From: Serratia liquefaciens
GTDB taxonomy: Bacteria; Pseudomonadota; Gammaproteobacteria; Enterobacterales; Enterobacteriaceae
Reading direction: 5' to 3'
DNA length: 36,558 bases
Assembly: GCA_012719855.1 (NCBI GenBank)
Contig: JAAXZN010000027.1
Coordinates: 1-36,558, forward strand
Positions 15,181 to 24,715 of this stretch are shown here, piece by piece. The notes under the pieces were generated by a model. That model was not told the DNA's origin. It made no database searches and saw nothing but the letters and a program-made list of their open reading frames with translations. A program made the position numbers and the translations under genes. Numbering within the stretch: the stretch's first letter is position 1; every line of letters starts with the position of its first letter.

Positions 15181-16244
15181 AGCCGGTTTGCGTACTGGGT
15201 AACGGTCAATTGGGGCGCATGCTGCGCCAGGCCGGTGAACCGCTGGGTATCGCCGTTTATCCGGTTGGCCTCGACGCCGAGCCGGAAGCGGTACCTTATC
15301 AAAACAGTGTGATCACCGCTGAAATCGAGCGTTGGCCGGAAACCGCGCTGACGCGTGAACTGGCGACCCACAACAGCTTCGTTAACCGCGATATTTTCCC
15401 CCGTCTGGCAGACCGACTGACGCAAAAACAGTTGCTCGATCAGCTCGGCCTGGCCACCGCGCCGTGGCAGTTGCTGGCCGACGCCACCGAGTGGCCGCAG
15501 GTGTTCGCGGCCCTGGGCGAACTGGCGATAGTCAAACGTCGCGTGGGCGGTTACGACGGCCGGGGTCAATGGCGTCTGCGCCCTGGCCAGGAAGCCGAAC
15601 TGCCGGCCGATGCCTATGGCGAATGCATCGTTGAACAAGGGATTAATTTCTCCGGTGAGGTTTCGTTGGTTGGCGCACGCGGGCACGACGGTAAATCGGT
15701 GTTTTATCCGCTGACCCATAACCTGCATGAAGAAGGCATTCTGCGCACCAGCGTGGCGTTGCCGCAGCCCAACCCTGCGCTGCAACAGCAGGCTGAACGG
15801 ATGCTGGCGGCGATCCTCGATGAACTGAACTACGTCGGCGTCATGGCGATGGAGTGCTTTATCGTCGGCGATAGCCTGCTGATTAACGAGCTGGCTCCCC
15901 GGGTACACAACAGCGGCCACTGGACGCAGAACGGCGCGTCTATCAGCCAGTTCGAACTGCACCTGCGCGCCATTCTCGCCCTGCCGCTGCCGAAACCCGT
16001 CGTTAGCACCCCGTCGGTGATGGTCAACCTGATCGGCACCGCGGTGAATCAGCAGTGGCTGGCGTTACCGCTGGTGCATCTGCACTGGTACGAGAAAGAG
16101 GTGCGCGAAGGCCGCAAGGTTGGGCATCTCAACCTGAACGATCCTGACGCCGGCGCACTGCAACAGGCATTGCAGGCTTTGGCACCGCTGTTACCGGCCG
16201 AATATCAAAGCGGTTTGGCTTGGGCGCAGCAGAAGCTGGCTTAA
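15177..16244 (+). CDS. purK: N5-carboxyaminoimidazole ribonucleotide synthase
   Basis: PurK uses ATP and bicarbonate to make N5-CAIR from AIR, the substrate of PurE. The 355-residue ATP-grasp protein has the N-terminal [15 protein letters not shown] fold, GGYDGRGQW in the ATP-binding part, and [31 protein letters not shown] in the catalytic part. It overlaps purE by 4 bases, and a strong terminator follows 16 bases after its stop. Confidence 0.97.
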   Translation: MKPVCVLGNGQLGRMLRQAGEPLGIAVYPVGLDAEPEAVPYQNSVITAEIERWPETALTRELATHNSFVNRDIFPRLADRLTQKQLLDQLGLATAPWQLLADATEWPQVFAALGELAIVKRRVGGYDGRGQWRLRPGQEAELPADAYGECIVEQGINFSGEVSLVGARGHDGKSVFYPLTHNLHEEGILRTSVALPQPNPALQQQAERMLAAILDELNYVGVMAMECFIVGDSLLINELAPRVHNSGHWTQNGASISQFELHLRAILALPLPKPVVSTPSVMVNLIGTAVNQQWLALPLVHLHWYEKEVREGRKVGHLNLNDPDAGALQQALQALAPLLPAEYQSGLAWAQQKLA

Positions 16245-16260
16245 GCGTTACGCCGAACCA

Positions 16261-16298
16261 AAAAAAAGGGTTCAACTCTCAGAGCTGAACCCTTTTTT
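16261..16298. terminator. Bidirectional terminator between purK and galE
   Basis: AAAAAAAGGGTTCA and TGAACCCTTTTTT form a 7-bp GC/AT stem (plus an inner CTCT/AGAG pairing) with U-runs on both strands, between convergent purK and galE. Confidence 0.9.
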
Positions 16299-16313
16299 AT
16301 TGTCGATGAAAAG

Positions 16314-17330
16314 CTATTGGCGGTAGCCCTGCGGGTTTTTGCTTTGCCAATTCCAGGTATCGCGCATCATCAGGTCAAGGCCGCGTTGTACTTCCCAGCC
16401 CAGTTCCTGTTTCGCCAGGCTGGCATCGGCCCAGAAGGCGGGCAGGTCGCCCGCACGGCGCGGTAAAATCTGGTAGGGGATGATGACCCCCGAAGCTTTC
16501 TCAAACGCCCGCACCATATCCAATACCGAATAACCTACCCCAGAACCCAGATTATAGGCTTTGAAACCAGCTACCTGCGTTAAATGATCCATCGCAGCCA
16601 GGTGACCCTGAGCAACGTCCATCACATGAATATAATCGCGCACACCGGTACCGTCTTTGGTCGGATAATCGCCGCCAAACACGCTCAGGCTTTCACGCTG
16701 GCCAATGGCGACCTGCGCGATATACGGCAGCAGGTTATTGGGAATGCCGCTGGGGTCCTCGCCAATCAGCCCCGACTCATGAGCGCCTACCGGATTGAAA
16801 TAGCGCAGCGCGATAATCGAAAATGCCAGCTCGGCCTTGGCAAAGTCCTGCAGGATCTGCTCGACCATCCACTTGGAGGTGCCATAGGGGCTGGTAGTGC
16901 CGCCGATCGGCATATCCTCGCGATAAGGCACTGGCGCATTTTCACCGTACACCGTGGCGGAGGAGCTAAAGATAAACCGGTGAACGCCGGCCTGACGCAT
17001 CGCTTCCAGCAACACCAGCGTGCCCGTCACGTTGTTCTGATAATACTCCAGGGGTTTCCGGGTAGACTCCCCTACCGCCTTCAGGCCGGCAAAATGGATC
17101 ACCGAGGTAATCTGGTGCGCCTTAAAGATCCGCTGCAAGCAGGCGGCGTCCTGTACATCTCCCCGGTAGAACTTTGCGGCTTTGCCCGTCAGTTGCGCCA
17201 CGCGTCGCAAGGACTCTTCAGACGCATTGATCAAATTGTCCAGCACCACCACATCTTCACCCCGTTCCAGCAGCGCCAATACGGTGTGGGAACCAATGTA
17301 TCCGGCACCGCCGGTCACCAGAATCGCCAT
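16314..17330 (-). CDS. galE: UDP-glucose 4-epimerase
   Basis: GalE interconverts UDP-galactose and UDP-glucose with bound NAD. The 338 residues equal the E. coli length. Motifs: [10 protein letters not shown] (NAD loop), [18 protein letters not shown], and the YGTSK catalytic Tyr/Lys; [11 protein letters not shown] follows. SD AGGAGG stands before ATG 17330. It lies 73 bases downstream of galP on the same strand with a perfect palindrome between. Here galE is not next to galT/K/M in the window, so it may be a separate copy or a split gal operon. Confidence 0.95.
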   Translation of the reverse strand: MAILVTGGAGYIGSHTVLALLERGEDVVVLDNLINASEESLRRVAQLTGKAAKFYRGDVQDAACLQRIFKAHQITSVIHFAGLKAVGESTRKPLEYYQNNVTGTLVLLEAMRQAGVHRFIFSSSATVYGENAPVPYREDMPIGGTTSPYGTSKWMVEQILQDFAKAELAFSIIALRYFNPVGAHESGLIGEDPSGIPNNLLPYIAQVAIGQRESLSVFGGDYPTKDGTGVRDYIHVMDVAQGHLAAMDHLTQVAGFKAYNLGSGVGYSVLDMVRAFEKASGVIIPYQILPRRAGDLPAFWADASLAKQELGWEVQRGLDLMMRDTWNWQSKNPQGYRQ

Positions 17331-17348
17331 AATTTCCTCCTGTAGTCA

Positions 17349-17372
17349 GCATCTGGCGTTAACGCCAGATGC
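17349..17372. repeat. Perfect 24-base palindrome between galP and galE
   Basis: GCATCTGGCGTT is followed at once by its exact complement, giving a strong hairpin with a TTAA tip. There is no following U-run in the galP direction, so it is more likely an RNA-stabilising or attenuating hairpin than a full terminator. It lies 18 bases upstream of the galE start codon, just before the SD. Confidence 0.75.
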
Positions 17373-17403
17373 CTGAACGGATATCCTGCGCCCAGCCGAT
17401 CGG

Positions 17404-18810
17404 CTAGCGCGAACCAATGTTGCGTAACGGTTTGCCGGCCATCAGATTGCGTTCGATATGCTCCAGCGAGATGTTCTTCGTTTCCGGAATCAACGCCAGC
17501 GTGATGAAGATAAACACCAGGTTAAGCGCCGCATAGACCCAGAAAGTATGCGCGCTGCCCAGCGAATTAAGCATGGTCAGGAAGGTCGCCCCGACGATCA
17601 TGTTGGCAATCCAGTTGGTGGCGGTAGAACAGGTAATGCCAAAATCGCGGCCTTTCAGCGGCTGGATCTCTGAACACAGCACCCAAATCAGCGGGCCGGC
17701 GCTCATGGCAAAACCGACAATAAACATCAGCAGCATGATGATGGCAAAGTATTGCTCGGCCGGCGAGGTCATGCCCACATTCATCATGGTCCCCAGCGCG
17801 CCCATGCCCACCGCCATGACGACAAAGCCCAGCGTCAGCGTCGGTTTGCGCCCCCAGCGGTCAACCAACCCGATGGCAATAAAGGTAGCCAGCACGTTAA
17901 CCAGGCCGACAATGACCGTCCCCCACATCTGCTGTGCGGTACTGGCAAAGCCCGCCAGGCCAAAAATTTTCGGTGCGTAGTACATGATGACGTTCATTCC
18001 GGTGAACTGTTGCATCACCTGCAGCAGGACGCCAAGGAAGACGGCACGACGGAAGTTTTTATTGTCTTTAAACAGCGCCCAGCCGCTCTGTTTCAGCTTC
18101 AGGCTTTCGCGAATTTCGTTCAGTTCGTGCTGCGCCTGAGCGCTGGTGTCACGCAGCTTTTCCAATACCTGACGCGCCTGCTCATGGCGATTGCGCGAAG
18201 CCAGCCAGCGCGGGCTATCCGGCAAGAAGAACACGCCGATCAACAGCAATACCGCAGGGATGGTGATCACGCCCAGCATCCAGCGCCAGGCGCCGGTGTA
18301 GCTGAATGCGGTATCCGACAGGTAGGCCGCCAGAATGCCGATGGTGATCATCAACTGGTACATCGAAATCATGCTGCCGCGAATTTTCTCCGGGGCAATT
18401 TCAGACAGATAAATCGGTGCGGTGTAAGAAGCCACCCCCACCGCCAGTCCAAGCAGCACGCGAGAAATCAGCAAGATTTCCACGTTGGGCGCCGCGGCTG
18501 AGCACAGCGAACCGACGACAAACAACACGGCGCCAATCATCAGGCTGTATTTACGCCCGATACGGAAGTTCATCCAGCCACTGCCCACGGCGCCGACCGC
18601 CGCCCCAAACATCATTGAGCTGACAACCCACTCCTGCTGGGAGCTGGTGATGTTAAACGAGTCGGTGATAAACGGCAGAGCACCCGCAATAACCCCGATG
18701 TCCAGACCGAACAGCAGCCCAGCCAATGCGGCCAGAAAACAGACGAAAAAAGTCATCCCTGCATTGCTCTGGCTTTTTTCTGCCACCGACACTTTGACGG
18801 TAGTACTCAT
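17404..18810 (-). CDS. galP: Galactose:proton symporter
   Basis: A 468-residue MFS sugar porter with 12 membrane segments, importing galactose and similar sugars with H+. Family signatures are [45 protein letters not shown] and the C-terminal [15 protein letters not shown]. It follows E. coli GalP ([38 protein letters not shown]) more closely than AraE. I chose ATG 18810 because TTTGGAGG is right before it; the open frame to 18888 runs through the CRP site. The control region has GalR and CRP sites, fitting galactose induction. Confidence 0.93.
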   Translation of the reverse strand: MSTTVKVSVAEKSQSNAGMTFFVCFLAALAGLLFGLDIGVIAGALPFITDSFNITSSQQEWVVSSMMFGAAVGAVGSGWMNFRIGRKYSLMIGAVLFVVGSLCSAAAPNVEILLISRVLLGLAVGVASYTAPIYLSEIAPEKIRGSMISMYQLMITIGILAAYLSDTAFSYTGAWRWMLGVITIPAVLLLIGVFFLPDSPRWLASRNRHEQARQVLEKLRDTSAQAQHELNEIRESLKLKQSGWALFKDNKNFRRAVFLGVLLQVMQQFTGMNVIMYYAPKIFGLAGFASTAQQMWGTVIVGLVNVLATFIAIGLVDRWGRKPTLTLGFVVMAVGMGALGTMMNVGMTSPAEQYFAIIMLLMFIVGFAMSAGPLIWVLCSEIQPLKGRDFGITCSTATNWIANMIVGATFLTMLNSLGSAHTFWVYAALNLVFIFITLALIPETKNISLEHIERNLMAGKPLRNIGSR

Positions 18811-18869
18811 ACAGCCTCCAAACGATAACGTGCTTAAGTTGCCCGTATGATAGGAGGCAATTCGCCAGA

Positions 18870-18893
18870 GAGAAGTGAGTGCGATCACATTAG
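18870..18893 (-). promoter_or_regulatory. CRP site of galP
   Basis: GTGA-GTGCGA-TCAC (18875-18888) fits the CRP core GTGA-N6-TCAC. Its centre, 18881.5, is 41.5 bases upstream of the start predicted from the -10 TATCAT, the class II activator position; the weak -35 agrees with CRP dependence. Confidence 0.8.
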
Positions 18894-18908
18894 TGGAAAC
18901 GATTACAT
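18893..18908 (-). promoter_or_regulatory. GalR/GalS operator of galP
   Basis: GTGGAAACGATTACAT matches the GalR operator pattern GTGNAANCGNTTNCAC except at the last base. Its centre is 19 bases from the CRP centre, i.e. at about -60.5, the same arrangement as the external operator of the E. coli gal promoter. Confidence 0.8.
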
Positions 18909-19218
18909 TTATTGTTTGTTTAGTTAAAAACAGAAATACAACCTCAAAACAAACTCATTTACCTGATTTAAAATGATAAATATAGGCATCAACACCCTTG
19001 TATGGCGGTGACGGTAATATCACTTTACCTTAATCGCTCCTGGGAAATTGAGTAATCCGAAGGTGATGTGTAACCGATTTCACGCAGGCATCAGCAAAGT
19101 GAATAGCCGACCGATCGAGGCAGGAATTGAAAGCGGAGGTTGTAACGAGAAACGGATTCGTGCGGAGACTAACGTCGACCGGCCCCTGATAATGGAGCCG
19201 GTCGATAACCTTAAGGAA

Positions 19219-21651
19219 CTAGCCGTCGTAGCTGCGGAACAGCGCCTGACCGCGCAGCAAACGCACGCCCAGCCAACCGCCACACAGCGACAGCAACAGC
19301 GCGCTGAGCAACGGCAGTGCCCACCACAGCACCGGTGTCGGTGCCCACGGGAAGTCAAACACCTGGCTTTGCAGCAGCCACAGCGCCGCCTCTGCGCCCA
19401 CCGCAGCGGCGATGCCCGCCACCAGCCCCAGCAGGGCAAACTCACACCACAGCGTACTGCGTAACAGGCGCTTGCCTGCGCCCAGCGTGCGATACACCAC
19501 CAACTCCTGACGTCGCTGACGCATCCCCACCTGCACCTGAGCCATCAGCAACAGGCCGCCGCACAGCACCACCAGCACCACCATCACTTCCAGTGCGCGG
19601 CTGACCTGCTGCAGCACGCCGCCCACCTGTTTGAGGATCGAGCCGATATCCAGCAGGCTGAGCGTCGGGAACTGGCGATTAAGCTGGGTTAACATCTGGC
19701 CGTCCCCGTCATAGCGGAAACTGGTGAGCCAGGTTTGTGGCTGACCGTCCAGCGCACCCGGCGGGAAGATAAAGTAAAAGTTCGGCTTCAGACTTTCCCA
19801 ATCCACCTGCCGCAGGCTGGTCACCTTGGTGCTGAACGACTGGGTATCGCCACTGAAGGTCAGCGTATCGCCCAGCTTGATCTTGAGCCGCCCGGCAATG
19901 CCCTGATCCATCGACACTTCGCCGGTCTTAGGCGGCCAACTGCCCGCCAGCAAAGGGTTGTGCGCCGGCAAATCCGCCAGCCAGGTCAGGTTCAATTCGC
20001 GATTCACCGCTTCACCGCCCGGATCGTCCTCATGCACCCGTTCGGTCGCCACCTGCTGGTTAATCTCGGTCAGGCGAACACGGACAATCGGATAATAGGT
20101 CTCAGGTGCAATTTGATGCTGTTGCAGGAAGGTCTTCACCTGCGGCACCTGCGCTTCGGTCAGGTTCAACAGGAAGTAGTTCGGGCTGTCCGGCGGCAGT
20201 TGTTGCTGCCAGCGTTCGAGCAGATCGCCACGCAACACCAGCAATAACGCCAACAGCATAAACGACAGCGAAAAGGCCGCCAGTTGGCTTACCGTTACCC
20301 AAGGCTGATGCAACAGACGGTTGACCGCCAGACGCAGCGCCAGGTTTTTCAGCGTAATACGGCGCAGCAGCAGCAGGCTGCCCCAACCTATGGCCCCCAA
20401 CAGCAAGGCCAGCACCAGAATACCAGCCAGGATCGACCACAGCAGCGTGCTCGCGCCCATCAGCGCGGTCAGCAACGCCACCATAATCACCGCCGTCACC
20501 GGCAGGAAGTAGCGCAGCGGCCAGACGTTAGCCACCACATCGCGGCGCAGTACCCGCAGCGGCTGAGTCGCCAACAGCTGCCGGTATGGCCGCAGCCCCA
20601 CCAGCAGCGAAATCATCAGTAACGCGCCGATCGCCCACAACCACGGCCAGGTCCCGGCGGCAGGCAGTTCCCCCGGCAATACCGGAGCCAGCAGCCGGAC
20701 CAACACCGCTTCAAATCCCAGCCCGATAATCCCCCCGCATACCGCAGCCAGCAGGATCACCGCCAACCACTGGCCGACAATCAGCTTACGCAGCGCACTA
20801 CCACCGGCACCCAGCGTTTTCAGCACCGCTATCAGATCGTAACGACTGCGGCAATAGTGGCTCATCGCCACCGCCACCGCGGCAATCGACAGCAGCAAAG
20901 TCAGCAATGCAGACAACAGCAAGAACTGCTGCGAACGCTGCAGCGACTTGCCTAACGCACTGCCGGACTCCTGCAGTCCGAACCAGCGCTGATCCGGCCC
21001 GAGCTGCGGCGTCAGGCGATCTTCATAACGCTGAATATCCTGCTCGGCCCCGGCAAACATATAACGGTAGGTCAGGCGACTGCCCGGTTGCACAGCCCCG
21101 GTTTTGTCCACGTCGGCCAGATTGATCATGATACGCGGCGCGGTCTGGAACGGGTTAAAGCCGGAATCCGGCTCCTGGATGATTTCACCGGCAATACGCA
21201 GTTGGGTATCGCCAACGTCCAACGTGTCCCCCACCTTTACGTTCAACAGCGCCAGCAAACGCGGTGCGACCAATACGCTGCCCGGCGTCAGCTTGGCATT
21301 GGCCGGACGGGTTTCCAGCTTGCCGTACAGCGGATAGGCCAGATCGGTGGCCTTCACGTCCGCCAACTGCGGCCGGTTTCCGGCGTAGGTCATGGTGGTG
21401 AACGACAGCTGCCGACTGACCTTCAGCCCCTGCTGCTGCGCATCCAGCAGCCAGCCTTCCGGTACCGGCCGGGCGCTACGCAACACCCGATCGCCGGCGA
21501 TAAAATCGCGGCTCTGCTGGCTCAGGCCTTTATCCATACGATCGCTGATGCTGCCCAATGCCAATACGCAGGCCATCGACAGCGTCAGCGCCAGCCAGAC
21601 GATCAGCAGCGACGGCGAACGCCACTCGCGCCAGAACCAGCGCCAGATCAT
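19219..21651 (-). CDS. ybbP: ABC exporter permease subunit YbbP
   Basis: An 810-residue FtsX/MacB-type permease forming a transporter with the ATPase YbbA. Hydrophobic segments occur near the N-terminus (LLIVWLALTLSMACVLAL), in the middle and at the C-terminus, with two FtsX domains and large periplasmic parts. Length is close to E. coli YbbP (804). Start ATG 21651 has GGAGGA upstream and overlaps the ybbA stop (ATGA). Substrate is uncertain; the ybbAP-tesA-ybbO neighbourhood hints at a lipid or hydrophobic-compound role. Confidence 0.92.
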   Translation of the reverse strand: MIWRWFWREWRSPSLLIVWLALTLSMACVLALGSISDRMDKGLSQQSRDFIAGDRVLRSARPVPEGWLLDAQQQGLKVSRQLSFTTMTYAGNRPQLADVKATDLAYPLYGKLETRPANAKLTPGSVLVAPRLLALLNVKVGDTLDVGDTQLRIAGEIIQEPDSGFNPFQTAPRIMINLADVDKTGAVQPGSRLTYRYMFAGAEQDIQRYEDRLTPQLGPDQRWFGLQESGSALGKSLQRSQQFLLLSALLTLLLSIAAVAVAMSHYCRSRYDLIAVLKTLGAGGSALRKLIVGQWLAVILLAAVCGGIIGLGFEAVLVRLLAPVLPGELPAAGTWPWLWAIGALLMISLLVGLRPYRQLLATQPLRVLRRDVVANVWPLRYFLPVTAVIMVALLTALMGASTLLWSILAGILVLALLLGAIGWGSLLLLRRITLKNLALRLAVNRLLHQPWVTVSQLAAFSLSFMLLALLLVLRGDLLERWQQQLPPDSPNYFLLNLTEAQVPQVKTFLQQHQIAPETYYPIVRVRLTEINQQVATERVHEDDPGGEAVNRELNLTWLADLPAHNPLLAGSWPPKTGEVSMDQGIAGRLKIKLGDTLTFSGDTQSFSTKVTSLRQVDWESLKPNFYFIFPPGALDGQPQTWLTSFRYDGDGQMLTQLNRQFPTLSLLDIGSILKQVGGVLQQVSRALEVMVVLVVLCGGLLLMAQVQVGMRQRRQELVVYRTLGAGKRLLRSTLWCEFALLGLVAGIAAAVGAEAALWLLQSQVFDFPWAPTPVLWWALPLLSALLLSLCGGWLGVRLLRGQALFRSYDG

Positions 21652-22334
21652 GCTTCCTCCCACAGCTTGCCTTCGCGCAGGCGCAGCCGCCGCTGGCAGC
21701 GCGCCGCCAGGGTTTCGTCATGGGTGACCAGAATTAAGGTGGTGGAAAAATCGCGGTTGAGCGAAAACAGCAGATCGGCAATGCGCTCGCCGGTCTGGCG
21801 ATCGAGATTGCCGGTCGGCTCATCGGCGAACAGCACCCGTGGCCGCCCGCTAAACGCCCGCGCCAGCGCCACCCGTTGCTGTTCGCCGCCCGAGAGCTGC
21901 GCCGGCAAGTGGTCAAGGCGTTTACCCAGCCCAAGCTGTTCCAACAGTTGCACCGCCTGTTCACGGCTTTGGCGATCGCTTTCACCACGCAGCAGCGCCG
22001 GCAACTGCACGTTTTCCAACGCATTGAGCGTCGGCACCAGCATAAATGATTGAAACACAAAGCCGACATTCTTGGCGCGCAGCGCGGCACGGCCCTCTTC
22101 GTCCAGCGCGGTCAGCGATTCGCCCAACAAATGCACGTCCCCTTCGCTGCCGTCATCCAACCCGGCGAGGATCCCCAGCAGCGTTGACTTGCCTGAACCG
22201 GACTCGCCAATCAGGGCAATTGTCTGCGCGGGTTTGACAACCAGCTCGACTCCGGTAAGGATGGAGAGCTGATGCTCACCCTGACCAACGTGTTTACTAA
22301 GATGATGAACTTCAAGAACGTTTTCCGCTGGCAT
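21648..22334 (-). CDS. ybbA: ABC transporter ATP-binding subunit YbbA
   Basis: A 228-residue LolD/MacB-like ATPase powering YbbP. Walker A is GESGSGKST, signature LSGGEQQRVALARAF, Walker B RVLFADEPTGNLD, with H-loop THDE. The Q-loop is FVFQSFMLVPTL. It starts at 22334 and overlaps the 5' end of the divergent tesA by 33 bases. It is coupled to ybbP by a 4-base overlap. Confidence 0.95.
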   Translation of the reverse strand: MPAENVLEVHHLSKHVGQGEHQLSILTGVELVVKPAQTIALIGESGSGKSTLLGILAGLDDGSEGDVHLLGESLTALDEEGRAALRAKNVGFVFQSFMLVPTLNALENVQLPALLRGESDRQSREQAVQLLEQLGLGKRLDHLPAQLSGGEQQRVALARAFSGRPRVLFADEPTGNLDRQTGERIADLLFSLNRDFSTTLILVTHDETLAARCQRRLRLREGKLWEEA

Positions 22335-22943
22335 CTTCCCTTCCTTTTGCTGTTGGGATTATTCAGTTTACGCGCTGTCGCCGCCGATACCCTGTTGATT
22401 TTAGGCGACAGTTTAAGCGCCGGTTACCGCTTGCCGGTGGCGCAGGCCTGGCCGACGCTGTTGGCCGATCAATGGCAGAAAAAGCCGGGCGATCCGCAAC
22501 TGGTCAACGCCAGTATCAGCGGCGACACCGCAGCACAGGGGCTGGCCCGCCTGCCCGAATTGCTAAAACAGCACCAGCCGCGCTGGGTGCTGATTGAATT
22601 GGGTGCCAACGATGGTCTGCGCGGCTTCCCGGCACAGGACCTGCAGCGCGATCTCGGCCAAATCATCACCTTGGTACAGCAGGCCGGCGCACAGCCGCTG
22701 CTGATGCAGATCCGTATCCCACCCAACTATGGCCGCCGTTATACCGAGGCCTTCAGTGCGGTTTACCCTCAGTTGGCCAAGCAGTTCAACATTCCGCTGC
22801 TGCCGTTCTACATGGAACAGGTGGTGGTAAAAGCGGAATGGATGCAGGATGACGGATTGCATCCCAATAAGGATGCCCAACCGTTTATCGCCACCTGGAT
22901 GGCGGAACGTCTGGAACCTCTAGTAAAACATGAGTCTAACTAA
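22302..22943 (+). CDS. tesA: Multifunctional acyl-CoA thioesterase I / protease I / lysophospholipase L1
   Basis: TesA is a periplasmic SGNH hydrolase that cleaves acyl-CoA, lysophospholipids and some esters. Signal peptide: MMNFKNVFRWHLPFLLLLGL...AVAA. Catalytic blocks are GDSLSAG (Ser), SGDT, LGANDGLRG and DGLHP (Asp/His). It has 213 residues from ATG 22302, the E. coli-like start. An in-frame ATG at 22272 has a better SD (GGAGAG) and would add ten residues, so the true start is open. Both starts lie antisense inside the ybbA start region. ybbO follows 25 bases later. Confidence 0.95.
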   Translation: MMNFKNVFRWHLPFLLLLGLFSLRAVAADTLLILGDSLSAGYRLPVAQAWPTLLADQWQKKPGDPQLVNASISGDTAAQGLARLPELLKQHQPRWVLIELGANDGLRGFPAQDLQRDLGQIITLVQQAGAQPLLMQIRIPPNYGRRYTEAFSAVYPQLAKQFNIPLLPFYMEQVVVKAEWMQDDGLHPNKDAQPFIATWMAERLEPLVKHESN

Positions 22944-22968
22944 ATAGCGTTGTACACTAGGTAAAGTT

Positions 22969-23745
22969 ATGCAAAAAGCAGTGTTGATAACCGGCTGTTC
23001 CAGCGGGATTGGATTGATTGCGGCACAGGATCTGCGCAACCGTGGCTACCGCGTGCTGGCCGCCTGCCGCAAACCGCAGGACGTGGAAAACATGCGCCAG
23101 CTTGGGCTGGAAGGCATCGAGCTGGATCTGGACGATAGCGCCAGCGTCGAACGTGCCGCCGCACAGGTGATCGAACTGACCGGCGGCCGGCTGTACGGCC
23201 TGTTCAACAACGGCGGCTTTGGCGTTTATGGGCCACTGAGCAGCATTTCGCGCCAGCAATTGGAACGCCAATTCGCCACCAACCTGTTTGGTACCCATCA
23301 GTTAACCCAGTTGCTGTTGCCGGCGATGCTGCCGCACGGCGAGGGGCGCATTATTCAGACCAGTTCGGTGATGGGGCTGGTTTCCAGCGCCGGGCGCGGT
23401 GCCTATGCCGCCAGCAAGTTTGCGCTGGAAGCCTGGTCCGATGCTCTGCGCATGGAGCTGCACGGTACCGGCATTCAGGTCAGCCTGATTGAGCCCGGCC
23501 CGATCTCCACCCACTTTACCCAGAACGTCAATCAGGCGCAGAGCGATAAACCGGTGCACAACCCCGGCATCGCCAAGCGCCTGACGCTGCCGCCGGAAGC
23601 CATTTTGCCCAAATTGCGCCACGCGCTGGAAAGCCCAAGGGCTAAACTGCGTTATCCGGTGACCCTGCTGGCGCACGCGCTCAGCGTATTGCGTCGCATC
23701 CTGCCCGGCCGCTGTCTGGACTGGCTGCTGCGCAGCAACGGTTAA
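22969..23745 (+). CDS. ybbO: Short-chain dehydrogenase YbbO (NADP-dependent aldehyde reductase)
   Basis: The 258-residue SDR has the cofactor loop TGCSSGIG, NNGG, catalytic Ser in TSSVMG and YAASK (Tyr/Lys). In E. coli this protein reduces medium- and long-chain aldehydes with NADPH. The C-terminal part is hydrophobic and basic (VTLLAHALSVLRRILPG), suggesting membrane association. It lies 25 bases after tesA, probably one transcript. Confidence 0.92.
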   Translation: MQKAVLITGCSSGIGLIAAQDLRNRGYRVLAACRKPQDVENMRQLGLEGIELDLDDSASVERAAAQVIELTGGRLYGLFNNGGFGVYGPLSSISRQQLERQFATNLFGTHQLTQLLLPAMLPHGEGRIIQTSSVMGLVSSAGRGAYAASKFALEAWSDALRMELHGTGIQVSLIEPGPISTHFTQNVNQAQSDKPVHNPGIAKRLTLPPEAILPKLRHALESPRAKLRYPVTLLAHALSVLRRILPGRCLDWLLRSNG

Positions 23746-23823
23746 TTGGGCCGGCGGGGTTGAAGAATGCCACTCCGCCCCCATTTAAAAGCCAATGGCT
23801 CCGCAAGATCAGAGAGAAAATAC

Positions 23824-24678
23824 ATGCTAGCTCAAGCTGTTGTTGATATTAACGAAACTAACCTGCACCAGACGCTGGAACAGTCAATGTCCCTGCCGGT
23901 GGTGTTCTACTTCTGGTCGGATCGCAGCCAACACTGTCTGCAGCTCACCCCGATACTGGACAAGCTGGCGGCGGAATATGCCGGTCAGTTTGTGCTGGCA
24001 AAAGTGGATTGCGACGCCGAACAGGCCATCGCGGCCCAATTTGGCCTGCGTTCTCTGCCGACGGTGTACCTGTTCAAAGACGGCCAGCCGGTCGACGGAT
24101 TCCAGGGCCCGCAGCCGGAAGAGATGATCCGCGAATTCCTGCAGCGTTTCCTGCCAAAAGAAGAAGATTTGAAGCTGGCGCAGGCGACTGAATTGCTGGC
24201 CGAAGGCAATGCCACCGAGGCGTTACCGCTGTTGAAAGACGCCTGGCAAGCCAGTCAGCAACGCAGCGATTTTGGCCTGACACTGGCAGAAACCCAGATT
24301 GCGCTGAACCGCACTGAAGATGCCGAAACCGTGCTGGCAACCATCCCGCTGCAGGATCGGGATACCCGCTATCAGGGTCTGGTGGCGCAGATTGAGCTGC
24401 TGAAACAGGCCGCCGACACGCCGGAAATTCAACAGTTGCAACAGCAGGTGGAACAGCAGCCGGAGAACGTCGATTTAGCCGTGCAACTGGCGCTGCAACT
24501 GCATCAGGTGGGGCGCAATGAAGAAGCGCTGGCGCTGCTGATGGGGCATCTGAAGAAAGATCTCGCCGCCGCCAACGGCAACGCACGCAAGACGCTGATG
24601 GATATTCTGGCCGCGCTGGGCACCGGCGACGCGCTGGCCGCCAAATACCGCCGTCAGCTCTATTCGCTGCTGTACTGA
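23824..24678 (+). CDS. cnoX: Chaperedoxin CnoX (YbbN)
   Basis: CnoX is a holdase with a thioredoxin fold; when activated by hypochlorous acid it protects substrates and passes them to GroEL and DnaK. The 284 residues match E. coli. Residues 1-110 are the thioredoxin-like domain with SQHC (35-38) in place of WCGPC and Cys63 (VDCDAEQ), the mixed-disulfide Cys of E. coli CnoX. Residues 115-284 are TPR-like helices. ATG 23824 is chosen because [14 protein letters not shown] fits the family; the longer frame to 23767 adds an unrelated basic stretch. Confidence 0.95.
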   Translation: MLAQAVVDINETNLHQTLEQSMSLPVVFYFWSDRSQHCLQLTPILDKLAAEYAGQFVLAKVDCDAEQAIAAQFGLRSLPTVYLFKDGQPVDGFQGPQPEEMIREFLQRFLPKEEDLKLAQATELLAEGNATEALPLLKDAWQASQQRSDFGLTLAETQIALNRTEDAETVLATIPLQDRDTRYQGLVAQIELLKQAADTPEIQQLQQQVEQQPENVDLAVQLALQLHQVGRNEEALALLMGHLKKDLAAANGNARKTLMDILAALGTGDALAAKYRRQLYSLLY

Positions 24679-24685
24679 TATTTGA

Positions 24686-24705
24686 GGGCGCAGCCTGCTG
24701 CGCCC
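24686..24705. terminator. Hairpin between convergent cnoX and cfa-like gene
   Basis: GGGCGCAGCCTGCTGCGCCC forms a strong GC stem 7 bases after the cnoX stop and before the cfa end. There is no real U-run on either strand, so termination strength is uncertain. Confidence 0.55.
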
Positions 24706-24715
24706 CCTTCACTTC

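Larger units (their letters stand above)
18811..19218. promoter_or_regulatory. galP control region and ybbP 3' gap
   Basis: This 408-base gap carries the galP promoter on the minus strand: -10 TATCAT at 18852-18847, predicted start at about 18840, and a poor -35. CRP and GalR sites lie upstream. The rest (18910-19170) is AT-rich and then mixed, with no gene I can support. TCGACCGGC (19175-19183) and GCCGGTCGA (19197-19205) form a 9-bp hairpin just after the ybbP stop, without U-run. Confidence 0.6.

Noticed and set aside
16584-18501. Plus-strand frames of up to 253 codons opposite galE and galP
   Set aside because: They are shadows; His/Arg/Gln-rich composition without motifs.
19048-19464. 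138-codon plus-strand frame at the ybbP end
   Set aside because: It is mostly antisense to ybbP and Gln/Arg-rich; its first part has no SD.
21088-22053. 321-codon plus-strand frame opposite ybbP and ybbA
   Set aside because: It crosses both real genes antisense and shows no family motif.
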